Below, in pieces: positions 1 to 11,366 of a DNA stretch of 64,000 nucleotides; position 1 is the first letter of the stretch; the number at the start of each line of letters is the position of its first letter. A program made the translations under genes and the position numbers. The stretch spans positions 14,403,198-14,467,197 of the forward strand of contig NC_041021.1 of the NCBI RefSeq assembly GCF_004193775.1, written 5' to 3'. The notes under the pieces are model-generated. The model worked only from the letters and a program-made list of their open reading frames with translations, made no database searches and had not been told where the DNA came from. The DNA comes from Glycine soja (Eukaryota > Streptophyta > Magnoliopsida > Fabales > Fabaceae).

Positions 1-164
1 GAGTTTTTGGCATCATCAAAATAAACTTGGAAAACATTGCTTCCACACTAATTACTATGAATTTAAAGCATATTTAATGCTGAGACATGAATTGTAAAAA
101 CTGTAAAGTAAGTAAATGTAAACTACAATTACAAAATTGTCTAAACATCCTAAGTTTTGTTTTT

Positions 165-1330
165 AACTTTCAAATAGTACTTTGCCCACTGGATGTGAAG
201 CACCTTCAATCTCGAAATACTACATGATATAATAAAACATAAGTTAATAATATATTAGCAATCATAACAAAATGAAATTTGGTGAATTAAAAATTACCAT
301 TTCCCAATTATTCTTGAAATTTCCTAAGATTATAGTTGACATCCAATGCATGACGTAATACCCACACTCAGTGCTTCCTTTTTGTCTATTACACTAAATA
401 CATTATGAAATTTAGATATTCAACATTGAGTACAAATTAGTCTACACAGTACTAAAATATAAGTAGAAACATATTTTTTAAATGACTTACTTTAACAACA
501 ATCCACCTAGCAGAAGGCTTGGATTTACTTTGTTGAGTATCGTCAAGTCCTTTCAAAGCATTATTGAACACAAACATGGATGCTTATTGTACAATTAAAA
601 TTTTGATGTTCCTGACTAATGCTAATGCAAATGTATTGAAAACAACATTGACATATTAATTATGCCTTTGAGGTAGTTGTCTGGCCTATTATGCTTCGAA
701 CAAAACCAAATGACAACATTTTCCTTAGGCAAAATGACGACCATTTGCCAATATGCACTGTAGTGGAGACCAATGTAGGTTATTATACTATTATACATTA
801 TTTAAATTCATTTGTTTAGTTTAAGTTACCCATTCAGGTAGGCTCCTAAGTACACATCCCGTTTTGAATTTTGCATTCAGTTCTTAATGTAAATTTCTGA
901 TTCAAATTGCGATTGGCCATACACATCGGTATTCCCCACTTGCATACTTGTCTCAGTCATATGCCTATTGTTGTTAACACAAAGTAAATTATGCATGAAG
1001 GTAAAACAATAATTTAGGTAATTAACAATAATCTAAATTGACTTACAGAATCCACAACTGTATAATAGAGATGCTGAGCATTTACCACCATGTGCTATTT
1101 CAGAAAAATCTTCATGCTTTATGTACAAGGGGAAATCTTCATTAAACATGCAAAACAAGGTAGCATCCCTCATAACCTACAATGGCTTCAGAAAAAGCTA
1201 TGGGATGGTCAATGTCATTAGATATAGGGGATCATCAACCTCATGATCCGACCCATTTGCAGGTTTCTCTGGTCCCACTGCTCCTTGTTTATTCAACATA
1301 GTTAATTGACATAATTTAATCACAGTAAAC
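165..1330 (-). pseudogene. Ulp1-like cysteine protease (C48) ORF of the CACTA element, exon remnants
   Basis: Minus-strand exonic blocks match, from memory, the C48/Ulp1-type protease ORF carried by legume CACTA elements. Blocks in reading order: about 1050-1330 (DDPLYLMTLTIP, then FPLYIKHEDFSEIAHGG), 840-970 (GNTDVYGQSQFES, then SKRDVYLGAYLNG), 661-756 (WQMVVILPKENVV), 491-590 (ALKGLDDTQQSKSK, ending at a GTAAGT donor, GT at 490-489), 298-393 (RQKGSTECGYYVMHWM, acceptor TTTAG before 393, donor GT at 297-296) and about 165-224 (RLKVLHIQWAKYYLKV). The catalytic Cys of STECGYYV is present. The usual HW pair reads YW (codon TAT at 753-751), so the catalytic His is lost. A TGA replaces the expected Trp in IKN-MQNSKRD, and a stop follows LTIP. 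It is a decayed gene. Confidence 0.75.
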
Positions 1331-1361
1331 ATTTTAATGGAAAAAATAAGCATTTAATGAC

Positions 1362-1659
1362 ACTAAAATACATGTTCTGATAAACGCTTAACAAGATGTG
1401 TCAGCCAAGCAAGGAATGAGTTAAGAGCTTGTCCCATGACCTTAACCTCTTTAGTGGGTACAGGAATGAGAGCATTTGCATCTCTAACCTCCTCAACACC
1501 AACCTTGACTTGATCATGCAACAAAGGAATGTTGTGAACAGTTGTGGATCTCTCATAAACTCTTCCTAGGGAAACCAGGCGGGGAGGATATTATTCGATG
1601 TATAACCCACATTTGTCTGAGTCACCCGTGTCTGGATCGTTCCCTGAGGGATCAACCCA
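1362..1659 (-). pseudogene. CACTA-associated ORF fragment downstream of tnp2
   Basis: Minus-strand reading gives WVDPSGNDPDTGDSDKCGLY, a stop after CGLYIE, then YPPRLVSLGRVYE, TTVHNIPLLHDQVKVGVEEV and IPVPTKEVKVMGQALNSFLA, ending at TAG near 1362. I remember this string (VPTxEVKxxGQALxxFLAW) as common in soybean CACTA elements between tnp2 and the Ulp1 region. I know no function for it. It joins almost directly to the tnp2 segment LVGLKSHDCHILMQQL, so DNA that normally separates the two has probably been deleted. Confidence 0.6.
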
Positions 1660-2485
1660 CAATTGTTGCATCAAGATGTGACAATCGTGAGACTTTAAGC
1701 CTACCAACTTAAGATCCTTCAAATGCACAAGGCTCTTAATATTTGAAGAGTATCCTTGTGGGACTTTGACCTAGTGTAGGCACTGACAAAAACTTATCTT
1801 CTCCTTTCTGGACAAAGTATCACAAGCTGGAGGCAAGTATATGTTTTTGCCATCAGACCTTGGATGTAACGACGCTCGTATACCCATCTCAGCTAGATCT
1901 TGGCGAGTATTCAAACCATCTTTCGTCTTTCCTTGAATGTTAAGGAGTGTCCCAATGACACTATCACATACATTTTTCTCTACATGCATAACATCAATAC
2001 AATGTCTAACATCTAGATCAGCACAATATGGAAGATCAAACAAAATCGACATTTTCTTCCATATGCAAGTTTTACTTTTGTCCTTCTTTTGGATCTTTCC
2101 AAATATTGTATTTAGGTGTTGAACCCGCTGGAAGACCTGATCACCAGTCAATAGTACCGGTGCATTTTCATGCTCTTGACCTCCATTAAATGCTTTTTTC
2201 AATTGTCGATAAGGGTGATGAGGTTTAAGAAAACATCGATGCCTAGTGTACACTATTTTTCTTCCATGTTTCAGTTGTATGTAGCTTGTGTCTTCTTCAT
2301 AGATGGGGCATGCATGATGGCCTTTAAAACTGTAACCACTCAAATTCCCATATGCTAGAAAATCATTAATGGTATAAAAAAGCATTACACGCAAATTAAA
2401 TGTCTCATTTTGAAACCCATCAAACACTAAAACCCCTTCATCCAACAACTTTGTCAGGTCTTCAATCAAGGGATTGAGATAAACA
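1660..2485 (-). pseudogene. tnp2 transposase, central to C-terminal segment (CACTA)
   Basis: An open frame of 232 codons (1771-2469) continues leftward past one TAG (1768-1770) into VKVPQGYSSNIKSLVHLKDL and LVGLKSHDCHILMQQL. Recognisable tnp2 blocks in order: PLIEDLTKLLDEGVLVFDGF, LRVMLFYTINDFLAYGNLSG, CPIYEEDT, YTRHRCFLKPHHPYR, LFDLPYCADLDVRHCIDVMH, VEKNVCDSVIGTLLNI. This part of tnp2 belongs to the DDE transposase core that cuts CACTA ends. The right edge, VYLNP, continues the frame of GNDID at 47521, which places element E inside tnp2. One premature stop and the 45 kb insertion make it non-functional. Confidence 0.88.
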
Positions 2486-3475
2486 TGATGTAAGCTCCAT
2501 TGGAGCTTGTAGGCCTAGGATCTTCTTCATCAATGGATTCCTTTGCTTCTTGGAAGATGAATGGCAGCGGAATGGAGAAGGAAGAGGGAGAGGAGATGCC
2601 ACTTCAAGGAGAAGATGAGTCTAGAAGAAGCTCACCACCATCGGAGGCCATGGATAAGAGCTTGGAGGAAGAAGGAGATTAATGAAGGGAGAGGAAGAGA
2701 AGAGCACGAAATTTTGTGCTCTAAAAGAGCTCTGAAATCTGAAGTTTAATATTCAAATGATCAAAGTTGAAAAACATGCACACACATGACCTCTTTTTAT
2801 AGCCGAAGTGTCACACAAAATTGGAGGGAAATTTGAATTTCAATTCAAATTTCACTTGAATTTGAAATTGAATTTGTGGAGCCAAACTTTGGAGCCAAAA
2901 TTTCACTAATTATGATTAGTGAATTTTAGTTATGGTTCAGCCCACTAATCCAAGATCAATTCCAAGATTCTCCACTAAGTGTGCTTAGGTGTCATGAGGC
3001 ATGTAAAGCATGAAGGACATGCACAAAGTGTGACTATATGATGTGGCAATGGGATGTAGTAAGCAAATGCTCACCTCCCCCTCTAAAATTTAATTGGATT
3101 GGGCTTCTACCAATTCAATTAAATTTTATTTCCCGACACACACATCAAATATTCAATTAGTGCAAGTGAAATTATAAAACTACCCCTAATACAAAAACTA
3201 GTCTAGGTGCCCTAAAATACAAAGGCTGAAAAATCCTATATTTCTAGGGTACCCTACCTACATTATGGAGCCCTAAATACAAGGATCAAATATAATGACA
3301 TCCTAGTCTAATATGTACAAAGATAATTGGACCCAACCTTGGCCCATAGGCTCAGAAATCTACCCTGAGGTTCATGAGAACCCTAGGGCCTTCTTCAGCA
3401 GCTCTAGCCGAATCCTCTTGGAGCCTCTTGCTCATGGCTCTAGTGACTGGTCCCTTCCTAGGGAGGATTGCATCA
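2486..3475 (-). repeat. 3' LTR of element E
   Basis: 990 bp, direct repeat of 46554-47520. It contains a minus-strand TATA box (GGCTATAAAAAG, about 2796-2807). It differs from its partner by small indels, for example an extra copy of GGAGCCAAA near 2880-2900 and an extra block near 3415-3425. The last codons of gag-pol (stop near 3352) run about 124 bp into it. Confidence 0.92.
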
Positions 3476-6400
3476 TCCCCTTCCCCTTGAAGGGGATTTG
3501 ACCTCAAATCTGTTAGTTCCTCCTCCTCAATATCAGCTCCACCTGCAAAAGGAATTAAATCAGAAATGTTAAAAGTGGTGTTGACTCCATACTCTTCTGG
3601 GAGGTCCAACCTATAGGCATTGTTATTGATCCTCTCCAAAACCTAAAAAGGTCCATCCCCTCTAGGGTTAAGCTTGGATTTCCTTTTAGTAGGGAATCTA
3701 TCCTTCCTAAGATGGAGCCAAACCCAGTCACCGTCATTAAGAACTAGCTATTTTCTTCCTTTATTGCCTTTAGTTGAATACACCTTTGTTTGGTTCTCTG
3801 TTTGGTTCTTAACCCTCTCATGCAACTTCTTTACAAACTCTGACCTAGATTCCCCTTCTTTATGTATAAAAGAAGTGTCCAGTGGGAAGGGAATGAGGTC
3901 TAATGGTGTTAGGGGATTGAACCCATAGGCAACCTCGAAAGGGGATTGCTTGGTGGTTCTATGAACCCCCCTATTGTAGGCAAGTTCTACATGAGGAAGA
4001 TACTCATCCCAAGACTTATGGTTGCCTTTTAGAAGAGCCCTTAAAAGGGTTGATAAAGACCTATTCACTACCTCTGTTTGACCATCAGTTTGTGGATGAC
4101 AAGTGGTAGAGAAAAGAAGTTTAGTCCCTAGCTTAGCCCATAAGGGTTTCCAGAAGTGGCTAAGGAACTTAGCATCTCTATCTGACACAATGGTCCTAGG
4201 CAAACCATGGAGTCTCACAACTTCCCTGAAAAAGAGTTTTGAGATGTGGGAAGCATCATCCACCTTGTGGCATGGTATAAAGTGTGTCATCTTGCTAAAC
4301 CTATCCACCACCACAAAGATAGAGTCTACACCTCTTTGGTAACTAGGAAGCCTAAGGAAAAAGTCCATACTAATGTCTACCCAAGGTGCAGAGGGGATGG
4401 GTAAAGGTGTGTATAGCCCATGAGGCATCACCCTAGACTTGGCTTGTAAACAAGCCACACACCTAGTGCAATGCTTATGGACATCTTTCTTCATATGGGG
4501 CCAATAAAACTTTTCTTTGAGTAAGACAAGGGTCTTGTCTATCCCAAAGTGGCCCATGAGCCCATCCTCGTGGCTCTCTTTCACAAGTAATTTCCTAATG
4601 GATCCTTGGGGTATGCAAAGCTTTCCCTCTTTGAACAAATACCCCTCAGCCAAATAGAATCCATCTTGGGCCTTTTTCCCACAACTCTCGTAAATGGGAG
4701 AGAAATGTTCATCTAAAGCATACAAGTCCCTAATATTATCAAATCCTAAAATTTGGGCTCCTAGGGAGCAAAACAATGTGTGTCTCCTAGAGAGGGCATC
4801 AGCTACCACATTTGTTGTTCCCTTTTTGTATTTGATAACATATGGAAATTGCTCTAGGTACTCTACCCATTTTGCATGCCTCTTGTTTAACTTGCTTTGC
4901 CCTCTAATGTACTTAAGTGATTGATGATCACTATGAATGACAAATTCCTTGGAAACAACATAATGTTCCCAAGTTTGGAGGGCTCTTATTAAGGCATAAA
5001 GCTCTTTATCATAGGTGGGGTAGTTGAGGGTGTCATTGTGAAGTTTTTCACTAAAATAAGCAATAGGGTGCCCACCTTGTAACAATACAGCTCCAACTCC
5101 CACTCCAAAGGCATCACATTCTAGCTCAAAACTTTTAGAAAAGTCAGGAAGAGCTAGAACTGGTGGCTTAGTAAGCTTTTCTTTGAGCAAAGCAAAGGCT
5201 TGCTCTTGTTTTTCACCCCAGGTAAATGCCACATTCTTCTTCACTAGCTCATTGAGAGGTGATGCGATTGTAGAGAAATTAGGAACGAACCTTCTATAGA
5301 AGCTTGCTAACCCATGGAAGCTCCTAATATCTCCCACACTTTTTGGGGTGGACCATTCTTGGATGGCCTTGATTTTCTAAGGGTCCACTTGGACCCCATT
5401 TCTACCAACTACAAACCCTAAGAAAACTATATTATCTACACAAAAAGTACACTTTTCTATATTTTCATAGAGGGTGTTTTTCCTAAGGACTGAAAGAACT
5501 TGCCTGAGATGTCCTAAGTGATCATCTAGGCTCCTACTGTACACTAAAATATCATCAAAATAAACAACTACAAATCTACCTATGAAATCCCTTAAGACAT
5601 GATGCATAAGCCTCATAAAGGTGCTTGGTGCATTACTGAGCCCAAAAGGCATCACTAGCCATTCATACAAACCAAACTTGGTCTTGAAAGCGGTTTTCCA
5701 CTCATCACCCTTTTTCATCCTGATTTGGTGATACCCACTTTTAAGATCAATTTTTGAAAAGATATTGGCACCATGCAACTCATCAAGCAAATCATCAAGT
5801 CTAGGAATGGGGTGCCTATACTTTACAGTGATGTTGTTGATGGCCCTGCAATCTGTACACATTCTCCACGTACCATCCTTTTTGGGCACCAACAACACTG
5901 GCACAACACATGGGCTTAGGCTCTCTTGGACCCAACCCTTCTCCAACAATTCTTTAACCTGAGACTCTATCTCCTTAGTCTCCTGAGGGTTAGTCCTATA
6001 GGCTGGCCTATTAGGAAGGCTTGCTCCTGGGACTAAATCTATTTGGTGTTCTATTCCCCTTAAAGGAGGTAGCCCAGGGGGTATCTCTTTGGGAATATCA
6101 CAAAATTCATATAAGAGTTCTTGGACCTTTAGGGGTAAGGTCTCAAATGTAGGAATTCTGGCAGTGCTAAGGGATGTTTCCCTTGATAGGAGAAGGTAGA
6201 AAGATTGTTTAAGAAGGAGTGCTCTTTTAATATCATCTTTTGTTGCAAAATGATTTTCCTTCTTAACATTCTTCTTGGAGGAATCCTTTTCCTCTTTTTC
6301 CTTCCCCTTGGCCTTTGAAGATAAGGCCTTACTATCCTTCTGTTTCTTTTGTTTTTCTAGTTTTTCTTCCTCATCCCTCTTATCTTTCATAGTTAGTTGA

Positions 6401-7203
6401 TCTTTGGCCACCTGTGAAGGTGTTTGAGGATGCAACACAAATTTAGTGCCAAGATGGGTGAGAGTAATCTCATTAGTTAGGCCATTGTAAATGATCTTCC
6501 TATCAAATTGCCACGGCCTTCCTAAAAGAATATGTCCTGCCTCCATGGGAACTATATCACAATTAACTTCATCCTTATATGTCCCAATGGAGAAAGGTAC
6601 CTTCACTTGTTGGTTAACTATCATTTCCCCTTGCTCATTGAGTCATTGAAGTTTATAAGGTTTTGGGTGGGGAATAATAGTGAGGTTCAACTTGGAAACT
6701 AATCTTGTGATACAACAATTGCAACAAGATCCACTATCCACAATGAGAGAACAAGTTTTATCTAAAATTTTGCATCTTGTATGAAAGATGTTCTCTCTTT
6801 GGGATTGAGATAGATCACAAGATTGACCTCCAAGGAGCCTTCTAACCATTAAGAGGTCACCTTCTTCATGGGGGTAGACTTCCTTACTAGACTCTTCACC
6901 CCTTACTTCATCTTCACTTCCATTAGAGGAAGGGCAAGAAGTAGTCTCCTCTTGACTACTATAAATGTCTTGACCCCTCATGATCATGGTTTTCTTTGTG
7001 GGGCATTGAGAGGCAATATGACCTCTCCCAAGACATTTGAAGCATTTAATGTTGCTAGTCCTTTCTTGGGAACTAGTCTTAGGGGTGTATTTCTCTATGG
7101 TCTTACCCTTATCTTCCTTGGGTTTTGAAGGTGCAGCCCCTAAAATTCCATGGGATTGGTCCTTCCTTGGATAAGAGTGAGAGCCATAAGATTTTGGTCC
7201 TTC
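3352..7203 (-). pseudogene. gag-pol polyprotein of element E (zinc knuckle, PR, RT, RNase H, IN)
   Basis: One reading frame runs the whole length, broken only by stop codons: TGA 6640-6642 (Trp expected), TAG 5374-5376, TAG 3745-3747 and TAG 3640-3642. Domains in order: CCHC knuckle CFKCLGRGHIASQC (about 7002-7043), protease VDSGSC (about 6740), [18 protein letters not shown] with [12 protein letters not shown] (about 5540-5583), RNase H starting [17 protein letters not shown] (about 5075-5130), integrase with the H-C-C zinc region (about 4440-4560) and DDE core ([22 protein letters not shown]). The C-terminus NISDLIPFAGG to MNLRVDF enters the 3' LTR. Gag before the knuckle is absent; the right edge is the Ogre-A LTR remnant. 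No frameshift seen. Confidence 0.92.
3476..3500 (-). promoter_or_regulatory. Polypurine tract of element E
   Basis: On the minus strand CCTTCAAGGGGAAGGGGA directly precedes the LTR start TGATGC. This is the expected position and composition for the plus-strand primer of reverse transcription. It also fixes the LTR boundary at 3475. Confidence 0.8.
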
Positions 7204-8402
7204 CTTTAGAAATCTACACTTAACTAATAAAAGCGAAAAAGACCATTTCAAGGCGTTGGACCTTTGAAAATGGCTTTTTTAGGCGATGACAAAAGTTTGG
7301 TTTATGAATTGATTTTAGCCTTAGTTTCACTTTGGTTATTAGTCAATTCGATTTAAGAAAGAGAAATCCCAAAGAAAAACGTCCGATTGATTTTTTTTGG
7401 TTTATTTTACTAAAAGATATTTTGGATTATTATATTATTATTTTACCCTTTTTTGGTTTCCAACGTGGTTACGGCATGACCGAACGGTCGGATTTAATTT
7501 TAAACGAAATTAACAGATATTACAACTCAAATGATCGGTGGAAATTTATTTTATTTTTTGATTAGGCGAGAAAATGACTTAAGTAAATGACTAAAGCACG
7601 TCAAAAGGGGTACGGAAAGTAAATGAAATGAAAATAAAGGCATGTGAAAACAAATGAGGACCACTAAGGGTACATAGAATGAATTGAAAAGTTCGATTTC
7701 GGGAACTTACCGGTTGAAGACCGAAGAACGTTGAAGAACGGTTGAAAATCTTCACGAAATCACCCACAAAAACGTTACGAAAACGTTATGGAAGCGCCTC
7801 GACTTGGATTTTCTTTACGGAAACAATTTTTTTCACTAATTTCAAGTGATTCTCGAATTACCAGGAGGGCTGAACATTTTTTTCCCTTCACTTCTCCCCC
7901 TATTTATAGGAAAATGGGGGAGAAGCTTGCCACCAAGCTCGCCTAGGCGAGCTGGGTTGCTTCCTCCAGAAGCAACCGCCTTCTAGAGGAATTTTCTGGA
8001 AGGCCCAAGTCGGCCTGGTTGCTATTTGCATCCCCATTTTTACTAAATACACCCCTTGCTCTTTTTTGGTGATTTTTTTCCGTAATGTTATGAAACTTTA
8101 CGAATTTCGTAACGATGCTTGTTTTCTTTCCGTAATGTTACGAAACCTTACGGATTACGTAATCATCCCTTCTTTGCCTTCCGGAATGTTAAGGAACTTT
8201 GCGGATTGCGCAATAACACTTCCTTTTAATTTTCGACATGTCGCGAAACTCCACGGATTGTGCTACAATGCCTTCTTTTGACTTCCGGCACATCACAGAA
8301 CTTCACGAATTGCCTAACGATGGGTGCCAAGTACCTCGAAGTGGTCAAACGAGGGTCACATCCCAACAACGGATGGTCCCCGGACGAAATTAGGGTATGA
8401 CA
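7203..8402 (-). repeat. 3' LTR of Ogre-A, truncated at its outer end
   Basis: Aligns with 44756-45825 and extends 133 bp further to TATGACA at 8402, the true inner boundary next to the PPT. The outer 591 bp present in the partner (44165-44755) are missing. The breakpoint lies in CCTTTAGAAATCTACAC, which follows E's gag sequence directly. TATA box on the minus strand (CCTATAAATAGGGGG) near 7895-7910; GTAAGT donor-like site near 7708-7713. Confidence 0.9.
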
Positions 8403-8418
8403 GTTGCCCCTATTTACT
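8403..8418 (-). promoter_or_regulatory. Polypurine tract of Ogre-A
   Basis: On the minus strand the internal region ends AAATAGGGGCAAC immediately before the LTR start TGTCATACCC. The same arrangement (AAAGAGGGGCAAC) occurs in Ogre-B at 21552-21564. Confidence 0.65.
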
Positions 8419-8593
8419 TGTCTTTTATTGGAGATAAAAGGGAAGTAAAGATAAGACACTAATTTCATTCGAGCAAAACACCATTCGGCCAGTGAACCTC
8501 CCTGGCAGTGGAACCTGCAAAAATTTGAAAATGATCAGTACCGACACATCATCCTGATACTGTCGAATTTGTTCCTCTTGGTTGATACAAGAC

Positions 8594-9172
8594 GCAGAAT
8601 GACCATAATTTGTCTCCGCGTTTTGTTGGACACGATCGAGCCTGGGCGGCAAGACACAGAATGACCATAATTCGTCTTTGTGTGCCACCGGACACGATCG
8701 CCTCTGGATGGCAAAAAGGTGTGCGGAATGACCATAATTTGTCCCCGCCCACCTCTCAACTTGCTATTTTTGAATGACAAAGGGCGCAGAATTTGTCTCT
8801 GCGCGTTTATCACCCAACTTGCAAAATCTGAATGACAAAGGGTGCAGAATCTATCTCTGCCCGTTTATCACCCGCCTCGCGGCTCCTGAATGATAAAGGG
8901 CGCAGAATCTGTCTCTGTGCGTTTACCCACTCAGCTTGTTGTTCTCGAATGATAAAGGGCGCAGAATCTGTCTCTACACGTTTACCCACTCAGGTTGTTG
9001 TTCCCGAATGATAAAGGGCGTAGAATCTATCTCTGCGCGTTCACCCACTCAGGTTGTTGTTCCTGAATGATAAAGGGCGCAGAATTTGTCTCTACGCGTT
9101 TACCCACTCAGCTTGTCGTTCCTGAATGATAAAGGGCGCAGAATCTATATCTACGCGTTTACCCACTCAGCT
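8594..9172 (-). repeat. Tandem repeats of 62-68 bp then 58-59 bp in the Ogre-A 3' UTR
   Basis: Three degenerate units begin at CAGAATGACC/CGGAATGACC (8594, 8656, 8724). Seven tight units then begin at AATGAYAAAGGG (8773, 8831, 8889, 8948, 9007, 9066, 9125; periods 58, 58, 59, 59, 59, 59). The array leads directly into the 198-bp array. Confidence 0.9.
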
Positions 9173-9870
9173 TGCTATCATGCTTTGTGTCTTAGAGATA
9201 GCAAAAGAAATTTTTTACGGATAACCACTCGGGTATCTCCGCATGTCACGTGACTCCAGTGTCTGTATGACAGAATTTGTCTGCGTGGAAAATGACGTAA
9301 ATCTCCGCGTGTCAACGGGCTTGTTGGCCGCAATTGACAAAGGGTGCAGAAGACGACATTAGTCTCTGCGTGCTATCATGCTTTGAGTCTTAGAGATAGC
9401 AAAAGAAAGTTTTTACGGATAACCACTCGGGTATCTCCGCCTGTCACGTGACTCTAGTGTCAGTATGACAGAATTTGTCTGCGCGAAAGATGACGTAAAT
9501 CTCCGCGTGTCAACAGGCTTGTTGGCCGCGATTGACAAAGGGTGCAAAAGACGACATTAGTCTCTCTGTGCTATCATGCTTTGAGTCTTAGAGATAGCAA
9601 AAGAAAGTTTTTACGGATAACCACTCGGGTATCTCCGCCTGTCACGTGACTCCAGTGTCAGTATGACAGAATTTGTCTGCGCGGAAGATGACGTAAATCT
9701 TCGCGTGTCAACGGGCTTGTTGGCCGCAATTGACAAAGGGTGCAGAAGACGACGTTAGTCTCTGCGTGCTATCATGCTTTGAGTCTTAGAGATAGCAAAA
9801 GAAAGTTTTTACAGATTATCACTCGGGTATCTCCGCCTGTCACGTGACTCCAGTGTCAGTATGACAGAAT
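9173..9870 (-). repeat. 198-bp tandem repeat array in the Ogre-A 3' UTR
   Basis: Units begin with TGCTATCATGCTTTG at 9173, 9371, 9569 and 9767, an exact 198-bp period, with three full units and a partial fourth. Each unit carries CACTCGGGTATCTCCGC and GTCACGTGACTC (CACGTG palindrome). Divergence between units is low, so the amplification is recent or homogenised. Confidence 0.93.
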
Positions 9871-11366
9871 TTGTGGGGGCAGCCGACAAAAGCGAGGCTC
9901 TTGCTCCTACATATCCTCAAGGAGGAACTCAGACCTATGTAGTTCTAGATAACTTGTGAGACTAAAAATAGTCTCGGTATTTTCTTCACTAAAATGTGAA
10001 CATGCTTTAGTAAAGAGAGAAAACTTCCAACTAATCAGAGCAACATATGCTTTTCGGATGAAAAACAATGTGTCTACCGGGGAATAGAAGTATACTAATG
10101 AAATCTTCTCATAACCATAAATGAGATTTTGGATGTTAGTAATTCACTTCTAAATGAGCATTTAGAGGAAACACTGGGTTCAACAAAAATAGAAGAAAAT
10201 CACTCAAAGTGTATCAATCTCACACGGGTAAGTGTTTCATCCTAATTCCAAACCATAGATATCCCATGACTTGATTTTGCAAATTATTTCCTATCAAATC
10301 AAAGATTACATGTGTGATCATGGATCAATAGGACTTTTTCTTGGGAATGGTGTTAATTTGGTGGGAACTTTGGCTTTGAGTGCTTTTGACTTTTTCCTTT
10401 TCTGTTTTTGTTTAGTGTGAGGTGAACAAGTCACCGACGCACAGGATTTAGGTTGGCAATCAAAGGGAGAAGACCACTTTAGGGCAAGGTTTATGGTGAG
10501 TTGGGACTTTGGCTCAAGGCTTGTAGAACGGATGGACATGATATATGTCAGGGTTTGGTTTGGTTCAGGGATAAAAGGGGATGTCCCACATTATTTCCAT
10601 GACACAAATGCAACAATGATGATTTGGAAATTTTATGCAAAACTAGTCGTGCATGCACCTATGCGGACACTCAAGTGCCGAAAATTTTTGGTCGTGTGAT
10701 GCTAGGGCTCATAATTCATTTTCTCTATTTTAGTCAACCCAGTGTATCCAAAATATGTTCTTCTATCAATTTGTGCATCCATCCGAGCCTATTTTGGGCG
10801 TTCGAAAAACTTTCACAGCATTTACCCTTCAGGTGTGTACACACATTTTTTTTCATACACTAGCTATGATCAGCGAATTTTTTCTTCAAATAAAAGTTGG
10901 AAATTATCTCTTTTCACGAGCATGTTGTTTTTTAGCTAGACTACCCTTTTTTATTATTTTCTTTTTTTCCTTCCTTTTTTTTTTCTTTTCTTACTTGCTC
11001 TCTTTTCCTTTTTTTCTTTTTTAAGTTATTTATCATTTGTTCATTTCCTCTTTCTTCTTTCTTTTTTTCTCTTTTTCTCTCTGAAAAAGTCGTGCGGACT
11101 AAGGCACACACTACCTACTTACGTCTAACCACGAGTAGAACGAGAAACACATGAAAATGGTAAGTCGCAAAACGGTGACGAAATAACTGAGAGCCATAAC
11201 GCTGAAATTTTTTAACAGAAACGAGCAATAATGATAGTAACGTTAGTAACCATATGAACAAAATAGAAAATAGTAATGTCAACAGCAATATGGGCAATAA
11301 CAGAAAACGTTAGTAGCGAACTAAACAAAACAAAAACAGATATGTCAAAAAATGTGGTGACCTTGG
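9871..11366 (-). other. Non-coding Ogre-A 3' UTR between the repeat array and the 3' ORF
   Basis: I see no gene here. Near 9880-9945 a block (AAAGCGAGGCTCTTGCTCCT then AGACCTATGTAGTTCT) resembles the outer part of the Ogre LTRs (compare 20213-20275 and 44480-44560). A T/C-rich tract at about 10940-11085 is purine-rich on the minus strand; Ogre-B has the same kind of tract at 23090-23230. Confidence 0.6.

Larger units (their letters stand above)
1..2485 (-). mobile_element. CACTA (En/Spm) transposon, 3' half, interrupted at its right edge
   Basis: This is the left part of a class II CACTA element read on the minus strand. It holds the C-terminal part of tnp2 transposase (1660-2485), a short downstream ORF fragment (1362-1659) and exons of an Ulp1-like protease (165-1330). 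The other half is at 47521-48618, because gypsy element E (2486-47520) inserted into the tnp2 frame. The codons for GND-ID end at 47521, and those for V-YLNP begin at 2485 in the same frame. The element's 3' terminal inverted repeat would lie left of base 1 and is not in the window. I infer a single broken element from frame continuity and known tnp2 domain order. Confidence 0.85.

Noticed and set aside
8594..9870. CRISPR-like regular repeats
   Set aside because: Direct tandem units without unique spacers, in a plant retrotransposon 3' UTR; not a CRISPR array.
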